Source of the DNA: CADEDV01 sp964437415
GTDB lineage: Bacteria > Bacteroidota > Bacteroidia > Chitinophagales > Chitinophagaceae
Assembly: GCA_964437415.1 (NCBI GenBank)
Contig: CAYTGN010000007.1
Span: 108,851 to 172,850 of the forward strand
Length of the DNA: 64,000 bases
Direction of reading: 5' to 3'
Within the stretch, counting starts at the first letter, position 1; every line of letters begins with the position of its first letter. Below are positions 59,029 through 64,000 of the stretch, piece after piece. The position numbers were made by a program, and so were the translations under genes. The notes beneath the pieces are model-generated. The model saw only the letters and a list, made by a program, of their open reading frames with translations, was not told the origin of the DNA and made no database searches.

Positions 59029-60873
59029 TCAGAAAAAGCTGATGCCCGCATTCCAGCCCAGCCAGCCGGACACCCGGTTGCTGTAACTGTGAAGCTTGTA
59101 GCCTGATGAGGGAAGCGAATAACGGTAACCTGCCACTGCCGCAGGCTGATCAGAAATATATACCGCATAAGAAGGCCCGGCAAAAAGAGAAATATACTTA
59201 TTGATCTTAAAATTCAGGTTGAGGTGCAATTTGTTGAGCAGGTTCAGGTAGTCCCAGGTGCCGAGATACAGGTATTCTGAAGTCAGCTCAGGATTTATGG
59301 TAAAGCTCTTCGCTTTGTTCAACGGCAGTTCACTGCCTAATCCATATCCAAAAGAATAGACCTTGTCATTGTTGCGGGGGCTGGCACCTGCCAGCAGGAT
59401 GCTGTAGAATTTTGAATTACCGGTCTTAAAGGCCACGTTAAGATCAGTAAGTTCATTGCGGGAAAAACTGAGTTTGTGATAGCCTTTCAAAATAATATTG
59501 ATCAGCCCGATACTGTATCCTTCAGAGGTATCGGCAATATTGATCAAACCAAACTGAACACCTTTCAGCTTCTTCGAGTAGTTGAACACACCTGATATCT
59601 GCACACCCTTTGTTTCCTTATTGCTAAAGTTGAGTACCCCGGCAAGCTGAACACCACTCACTTTTCTTCTTGAAAAATTGGCCACCCCTGCCGCCTGCCA
59701 TCCTTTCACACTATCCGTTACATGATTGTAAACACCTGCCACCTGGAAACCGGAAAAATTTCCTTTCACTAAATTATTCACCCCGGCCGCCTGGAATGCC
59801 TGCACATTATCCAGCACGGTGTTATTGACACCGGCTACCTGCACTCCTTTCACTTCTCCTCCCACCACGTTGAAAACACCTGCTGCCTGGAAAAACTGAA
59901 CATCCTTTTTATCAATATTAAAAATGCCGCCGATCTCAACTCCATTGGTGCCGCCTGTGTAGCCACCGAGCAGGTTCAATGAAAAATTATTGATCACCTG
60001 CCCGCTCATGAAGCCCTGTGTGCTGAGACCCGGCACAAACGACAACTGGAAAGGTCTTGTGGTAAAAAATTTACGCAGGTTAACGCTTTGTATTTTTTGT
60101 TTTGCTGAAAGCAGGAAACGGCCCATCCCTGTTCTTTCCACTTTGGCAGAATCAGCAGCAGAGGGCAAGGGTTCTTTGTGAGTGATGTCCGGCTCCCTTT
60201 CCGTTTTTGCTGAATCCGGCAGCAAATAATCTTCGGGGCTGATGATGATCCTGTCATATTCCATCTCCACTGGCATCAGCGTAATACTCAGCTCCTGGCT
60301 GCGGCCCGGTTCTATGACCACAGAAGTGTCTTCATAAAATTCCTTGCTTATCGTCAGGGTTGCAGTAGAGGCCTTACTGCTTTTCAGTTTGAGTTTAAAA
60401 AATCCACCGGCATCTGTGAGGGCGGCAGCCAAAAGTTTTTTCTCATACACACTGGCTTCGCTTACGGCCGTTCCTGACAGTTCATCATAAACATAGCCGC
60501 TTATCGTAAAGATCTTATCCTCTTCCACCGCCTTTTTGGTGACCATCGTCATCCGGATCGGCGCTTTGCGGATGATGACATAGTTTCCGCTTTCCCTGAA
60601 TTCATAAGCGGTGTTGAAAAGCTGTGTCAGCACCTCCTTCACCGGCCTGTTGCGTACATTAAGACTGACGAGACTGTCTTTCTTAATGATCGAAGAGTTG
60701 TAGGAAAAATAAAAATCCCCTTTGTTGCTGAGAATTTCCAGCACATGATCCAGCCGCTGCCGGTTCACATCCAGCGAAACAGTGCGGGTCAGCATAGACT
60801 GCCCGTAGGAAACCGTCATGCCCACCGTGATAACAACAATCAAAACCAATATTCCCCTGGCCAATTTCAACAT
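59029..60873 (-). CDS. STN-domain protein with surface-repeat barrel
   Basis: This 614-residue exported protein has a signal peptide (about 1-25), an STN domain (about 33-105, with LDHVLEILSNKGDFYFSYNSS), a carboxypeptidase D-like module (about 120-200), a linker, then a region (about 285-455) with about eight copies of a G-x-Q-x-AGV-x-N repeat spaced 20-23 residues, like the LA_2272 surface repeats of Leptospira and Bacteroidota. A barrel-like C-terminal part follows. An STN domain usually sits on FecA-type receptors and passes a signal to FecR. Here it sits on a different protein, directly downstream of fecR (12-base gap), which suggests it is the receptor or sensor of this ECF system. Confidence 0.85.
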   Translation of the reverse strand: MLKLARGILVLIVVITVGMTVSYGQSMLTRTVSLDVNRQRLDHVLEILSNKGDFYFSYNSSIIKKDSLVSLNVRNRPVKEVLTQLFNTAYEFRESGNYVIIRKAPIRMTMVTKKAVEEDKIFTISGYVYDELSGTAVSEASVYEKKLLAAALTDAGGFFKLKLKSSKASTATLTISKEFYEDTSVVIEPGRSQELSITLMPVEMEYDRIIISPEDYLLPDSAKTEREPDITHKEPLPSAADSAKVERTGMGRFLLSAKQKIQSVNLRKFFTTRPFQLSFVPGLSTQGFMSGQVINNFSLNLLGGYTGGTNGVEIGGIFNIDKKDVQFFQAAGVFNVVGGEVKGVQVAGVNNTVLDNVQAFQAAGVNNLVKGNFSGFQVAGVYNHVTDSVKGWQAAGVANFSRRKVSGVQLAGVLNFSNKETKGVQISGVFNYSKKLKGVQFGLINIADTSEGYSIGLINIILKGYHKLSFSRNELTDLNVAFKTGNSKFYSILLAGASPRNNDKVYSFGYGLGSELPLNKAKSFTINPELTSEYLYLGTWDYLNLLNKLHLNLNFKINKYISLFAGPSYAVYISDQPAAVAGYRYSLPSSGYKLHSYSNRVSGWLGWNAGISFF

Positions 60874-60885
60874 ACTAACTCCTGT

Positions 60886-61857
60886 TTATTGTAAAATGAT
60901 CCTGTTATCCTCCCTGCGGACAGTTATATTAAAAGTGAGACTGATGACTTCCAGCACTTTTTCCAGTGATTCATTATAGAAAGTAGTGTTCAGCCTGAGT
61001 TCTTTCAATTCATCCCTGCCAAAAACAATATTTGCTTTATACGCATCATTCAGCACCTGCACCAGTTTCCACAGCGGTGTATCATCGCAGACAAATTCTT
61101 TGCTGCGGTAATAATTATGCAATTTGTCAGTCACCTGCTCTTTTTGCTGCACACCGTCAGTTGCATTCAGTTTTATCTTTTCACCGGCCTGCAGCAGCAG
61201 TTCCGTTTCTCCCCTGCTCACTTTCACAAGCCCGGTTTCCACCAGCACTTCTATAGCGGCGCTGTCTTCTTTGATATTAAAGGAAGTGCCCAGCACGGTC
61301 ACCTCCACATCAGCAACAGTAATAACAAAGGGCCGCTTTGCATCCGGCGCCACATCAAAAAAAGCTTCTCCTTTCAGTTGCAATTTGCGCTGACCCGAGC
61401 GGATACTCGAAGCATAGACCATTGATGATTCTTTGTTCAGGGTGATGACAGAACCATCCGGTAATGTATCCGTGAGCACAACCATCCCTGACGCCAGTGA
61501 CATTTCATGCGATTGTTGACCGGTGAACCACCAGAGCCCGGCCGCTATACCAATAACAATGGCGGCAGCCGCAGCAATTCTTTTCCAGGAGAAACCACGA
61601 AGTACCGGTGCGGGGCTTTGCTTTTCCTCCTGCAGCCTTGTCCTGAACCGTTCCCATGCTTTGTTTTCATCTGCAGTGGAAACAGCAGCCAGTTGCAGGC
61701 TTTTTTCCCACGCCTCTTTAAGCTGGTTAAAGTAATCAGCATTGCCAGCATCCTGTTGCAGCCATTGCTCCACCTGCTGCGCTTCGGGGGCCGATGTTTC
61801 ACCCAGCAGGTGCTTCACCAGCAGATCATCATCAATATGGTAAAAATTTTCTTCCAG
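60886..61857 (-). CDS. FecR family anti-sigma factor
   Basis: This protein of about 323 residues has a cytoplasmic N-terminal DUF4880-like part (YHIDDDLLVKHLLGETSAPEAQQVEQWLQQD), one transmembrane helix (about residues 88-106), and a periplasmic FecR domain with VVLTDTLPDGSVITLNKESSMVYAS and LKGEAFFDVAPDAKRPFVITV. It should hold the adjacent ECF sigma factor and release it on a signal from an STN-domain protein, encoded just downstream. No ATG is available in the right place. The frame is open back to a TTG at 61908, overlapping sigF's end; a CTG at 61857 gives the best alignment with the family's usual start. Confidence 0.85.
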   Translation of the reverse strand: MEENFYHIDDDLLVKHLLGETSAPEAQQVEQWLQQDAGNADYFNQLKEAWEKSLQLAAVSTADENKAWERFRTRLQEEKQSPAPVLRGFSWKRIAAAAAIVIGIAAGLWWFTGQQSHEMSLASGMVVLTDTLPDGSVITLNKESSMVYASSIRSGQRKLQLKGEAFFDVAPDAKRPFVITVADVEVTVLGTSFNIKEDSAAIEVLVETGLVKVSRGETELLLQAGEKIKLNATDGVQQKEQVTDKLHNYYRSKEFVCDDTPLWKLVQVLNDAYKANIVFGRDELKELRLNTTFYNESLEKVLEVISLTFNITVRREDNRIILQ

Positions 61858-61867
61858 GGTCGTTGTA

Positions 61868-62431
61868 TTAGTGATTAAAGAATAATAATAACAAAGGCAA
61901 AAAGTCAACCAGTTTTAACCGCAGCAAGCGCAGCGCCTTGCCCATATGGTTCTCCACAGTTTTCACAGAAATATCCAGTTTGTCAGCGATCTCCCGGTAT
62001 TTCAGATCTTCGAAGCGGCTCAACTGGAACACCGTGCGGCATTGTTCGGGCAATTCATTCATCGCCTCCCTGAACTGTTGTTCCAGTTCCTTGTTCATTG
62101 CCTTTTCATGTGTTGCATCATTTTTCATAAGGTAAGCCACCTGTAGCCTGTGACCTGTTTTCACTTTTTCATGCTTCAAAAAATTCAGGCATTCATTATG
62201 CACAGCACGGTAGAGATAGGCCGCAATGCTGCCGGAAAAAGAAAGCCTGTCCGCCCTGTCCCAAAGTTTGAAAAAAACCTGCTGCACCATTTCTTCCGCA
62301 TCCGCATCATCATTCACGATGGACAGGGCATAGGCATGCAGGTTCTTAAAATAAGTTTTAAAAACCTGTTCAAAGGCCTCTTCATTCCTGGAGGCCAGCA
62401 AAGCAGTAATGGAGTGATCCTGCAATTCCAT
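61868..62431 (-). CDS. ECF RNA polymerase sigma-70 factor
   Basis: This 187-residue protein is an ECF sigma factor of the Bacteroidota FecI-like type: region 2 (about 20-88, with AYALSIVNDDADAEEMVQQVFFKLWD) binds core polymerase and the -10 element, and region 4 (about 115-170, with LPEQCRTVFQLSRFEDLKYREIADKLDISVKTVENHMGKAL) binds the -35 element. It ends in an unusual hydrophobic tail, LVDFLPLLLLFFNH. The ATG at 62431 is used; the longer frame upstream is not coding. A TAnnTTTG box lies 43 bases upstream. The anti-sigma fecR and the STN protein gene follow in one operon. Confidence 0.95.
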   Translation of the reverse strand: MELQDHSITALLASRNEEAFEQVFKTYFKNLHAYALSIVNDDADAEEMVQQVFFKLWDRADRLSFSGSIAAYLYRAVHNECLNFLKHEKVKTGHRLQVAYLMKNDATHEKAMNKELEQQFREAMNELPEQCRTVFQLSRFEDLKYREIADKLDISVKTVENHMGKALRLLRLKLVDFLPLLLLFFNH

Positions 62432-62473
62432 GCTAAACAACCTGCATCCCTGTTCTGTCAGTAAAGCTGCGCC

Positions 62474-62481
62474 CAAAACTA
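62474..62481 (-). promoter_or_regulatory. -7 box of the sigma-fecR-STN operon
   Basis: TAGTTTTG on the minus strand matches TAnnTTTG, 43 bases before the ATG at 62431, with a TTG further upstream. Confidence 0.55.
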
Positions 62482-62706
62482 ATTTATAGGTATAACAACT
62501 GTGAAAGCCGATACCCCTATTCCCGGTAAAAAAAATTCCGGGGCGCCGGGTGGGATGCGGGACTGCAAAACTGCGGCAAAGCTTTTTAATAACAACGCTG
62601 TATTGTTTGTAGCTCCAAAAACAGTGTATGAACCGCCCCTGCACAGTTCAAACGGTTTTTTTGCCAACTGAGACCCATATCCCTTTTCGCAGGAGTGGCG
62701 CAGCCA

Positions 62707-62714
62707 TAGCTTTG
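62707..62714 (+). promoter_or_regulatory. -7 box of the gene at 62731
   Basis: TAGCTTTG matches TAnnTTTG, 16 bases before the ATG. Confidence 0.55.
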
Positions 62715-62730
62715 GCAAAAATTTTATTGT

Positions 62731-63126
62731 ATGAAAAAAATAGTACTTATCCTCGTGATGGCGGTTAGCTGCAGCCAGCTTTTCGCACAGGAAGAAAAAG
62801 AAATTTCAAAACAATTCATGCAGGTGACCACGGTTGAATCCGTAGTGGCCGGCGGCCTGGGCCGTTCCAAAATGATTATTACCAACCCGGATGGTTCACA
62901 AAAAGAAACAGACCTGAACAACCTGTTCAGCATGATGGGTATCAACTTCAAGAACATCAAGGAAAACGAAGACAAACTGGTGAAGACATTAAAAGAATAT
63001 ACCGATAACGGCTGGAAATTAGACCAGGTGACATCGCTGACCCTGAGCCAGAACGACAGCGGCGCCGGCGGCATCTTTATGACAAGATACCTGCTCTCCA
63101 AACCGGATGGCAAAAAAGGATTCTGA
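62731..63126 (+). CDS. Small secreted protein of unknown function
   Basis: This 131-residue protein has a signal peptide (about residues 1-20, ending QLFAQE). The mature part is about 110 residues, with MQVTTVESVVAGGLGRSKMIITNPDGSQKETDLNNLFSMMGINFKNIKENEDKLVKTLKEYTDNGWKLDQVTSL forming strand-helix-strand units. The W near residue 96 followed by a strand resembles small domains in which a repeated NGW-L motif occurs, but I cannot name a family. It has its own promoter box and is divergent from the sigma-fecR operon across 299 bases. Confidence 0.75.
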   Translation: MKKIVLILVMAVSCSQLFAQEEKEISKQFMQVTTVESVVAGGLGRSKMIITNPDGSQKETDLNNLFSMMGINFKNIKENEDKLVKTLKEYTDNGWKLDQVTSLTLSQNDSGAGGIFMTRYLLSKPDGKKGF

Positions 63127-63210
63127 AAAACCAGGATTATTACAACCTTATCCAATCTTTATTCCTTGTGAAAATATTTTGTTACCCTGCGGGTTTATCG
63201 AAAAATGATT

Positions 63211-63306
63211 AACCGCAAAGAAATCGCAAAGTGTTCGCAAAGGGAACGAAGATTGAGAAATTAGTCTTAGCTACTTTGCGGTTTCATCTTTGCGTTCTTT
63301 GCGGTT
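63211..63306. repeat. Intergenic palindromic repeat built on CGCAAAG
   Basis: The arm at 63211-63231 (two CGCAAAG units after AAC) is nearly complementary to 63288-63306, with further CGCAAAG or CTTTGCG units at 63235 and 63274. Repeats of this wording are common between genes in Chitinophagaceae; no ORF is supported here. Confidence 0.7.
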
Positions 63307-63320
63307 TCCTCAAGGTTTTC

Positions 63321-63340
63321 CCTGTCTGCCGACAGGCAGG
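63321..63340. repeat. Short GC-rich palindrome
   Basis: CCTGTC-TGCC-GACAGG (63321-63336) followed by CAGG. This type of short palindrome is scattered in many Bacteroidota genomes. Confidence 0.6.
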
Positions 63341-63423
63341 TTTGCGGTTAACTTTTCCTGCTACGCTATTTCCATCATTGCTTTATCTTGCAGATCATAT
63401 CTTTTACTTAAAAACTTTGCCAT

Positions 63424-64000
63424 ATGATCCAGCAAGTTTCTGTTATCGGTGCCGGCACCATGGGAAATGGTATTGCCCATGTATTTGCCCAGGCCGGCTT
63501 CAAAGTGACCATCGTTGATATTTCGCTGGCCCAGCTCGACAGGGCATTGGCCACCATCAGCAAAAATCTTGACCGGCAGCTGGCCAAAGGCAGCATCACA
63601 GAAGAGCAGAAAAAAAATACACTGGCCAATATTCATATACAGTCCAACCTGATTGAAGGGGTGAAAGATGCAGAACTGGTGGTGGAAGCCGCCACCGAAA
63701 ACACAGCGCTGAAGCTGGAGATATTTGAAGAACTGGACAAGTATGCACCCAAAAACTGCATCCTCGCCAGCAACACTTCTTCCATCTCCATCACCAAAAT
63801 TGCAGCCGCCACCGGCCGTGCCGCCCATGTGATCGGGATGCACTTCATGAACCCGGTGCCGGTGATGAAACTGGTGGAAATCATCAACGGGTATGCAACA
63901 AAAAAAGAAGTAACGGATACCATCGTTGAGCTGAGCAAAAAACTTGGTAAAGTGCCCTGCGTGGTGAATGATTATCCCGGCTTTATTGCCAACCGCATCC
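63424..64000 (+). CDS. 3-hydroxyacyl-CoA dehydrogenase (3-hydroxybutyryl-CoA dehydrogenase), partial
   Basis: The gene runs off the right edge; 192 codons are visible. The Rossmann domain binds NAD(P) with VIGAGTMGNGIAHVFAQAG (about residues 7-25), and the active-site region reads VIGMHFMNPVPVMKLVEII (about 136-154), where the histidine is the catalytic one. The enzyme oxidises 3-hydroxyacyl-CoA, in butanoate metabolism or beta-oxidation. The C-terminal dimerisation domain is beyond the window. The upstream gap contains palindromic repeats. The ATG at 63424 fits the family's start (MIQQVSVIGAG). Confidence 0.95.
   Translation, partial: MIQQVSVIGAGTMGNGIAHVFAQAGFKVTIVDISLAQLDRALATISKNLDRQLAKGSITEEQKKNTLANIHIQSNLIEGVKDAELVVEAATENTALKLEIFEELDKYAPKNCILASNTSSISITKIAAATGRAAHVIGMHFMNPVPVMKLVEIINGYATKKEVTDTIVELSKKLGKVPCVVNDYPGFIANRI

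Noticed and set aside
62432..62644. 71-codon extension of the ECF sigma gene
   Set aside because: It covers the promoter box, is cysteine-rich and not sigma-like; the ATG at 62431 matches the family start.

Overview
The window looks like a chromosomal segment of a member of the Bacteroidota, most likely Chitinophagaceae or a close relative. The evidence is the type IX secretion (T9SS) component PorW/SprE with type A and type B T9SS cargo proteins, a fused SecDF, the menaquinone gene mqnE, a TonB-dependent receptor beside an ECF sigma/FecR pair, the cluster nusB-DUF1573-yajC-coaE, and repeated use of the Bacteroidota promoter -7 box TAnnTTTG just before genes. Shine-Dalgarno sequences are weak. 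No rRNA, tRNA, CRISPR array, prophage or insertion sequence was recognised. Both ends cut genes.

Layout. 1-1264 (minus): start of an ATP synthase region (two small membrane proteins, bactofilin, and a membrane protein resembling the N-terminus of M23 peptidases). 1411-11712: PorW/SprE, PBP1A, polyphosphate kinase, an unknown membrane protein and a CNT nucleoside transporter. 11912-15883: a large secreted M43-like metalloprotease with a T9SS tail. 15970-24312 (plus): MqnE, bestrophin, a small haem-c-like lipoprotein, an S9 peptidase, AccD, SmpB, an unknown secreted protein, free-methionine sulfoxide reductase and acylphosphatase. 24344-33206: DUF2911 lipoprotein, a DHPR-like SDR, a type B T9SS cargo, a GNAT-ilvE pair divergent from a MocR-like regulator, and an APC permease with a long structured leader. 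33494-37486 (minus): an asymmetric ABC-F protein, a 39-codon ORF and groESL. 37781-40411: nusB, DUF1573, yajC, coaE. 40596-42614 (minus): a HicBA-like toxin-antitoxin pair and a class I aminotransferase. 43113-50949: secDF, a CPA1 antiporter, an IscA-type protein, a small membrane protein, a stand-alone B12-mutase catalytic subunit and a GNAT. 50953-53396 (minus): a PIN/RHH toxin-antitoxin pair and glnS. 53532-54834: a small secreted protein and an ArsR-SRPBCC pair. 54897-62431 (minus): small proteins, a DUF2807 beta-helix protein, a TonB-dependent receptor, and an ECF sigma/FecR/STN-barrel operon. 62731-64000: a small secreted protein, a palindromic repeat region and the start of a 3-hydroxyacyl-CoA dehydrogenase.

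Most of the window is housekeeping. The parts that stand out are: (i) the sigma-FecR-STN/barrel operon, where the STN signalling domain sits on a repeat-containing barrel protein while the neighbouring TonB receptor has none; (ii) the roughly 200-nt structured leader with a terminator hairpin just before the APC permease; (iii) an ABC-F protein whose second ATP site is degenerate at several motifs; (iv) a REP-like palindrome apparently absorbed in frame into the mutase gene; (v) an array of TGTCAG/TGACA motifs between groES and nusB; and (vi) a palindromic operator cluster in front of the ArsR-SRPBCC operon.
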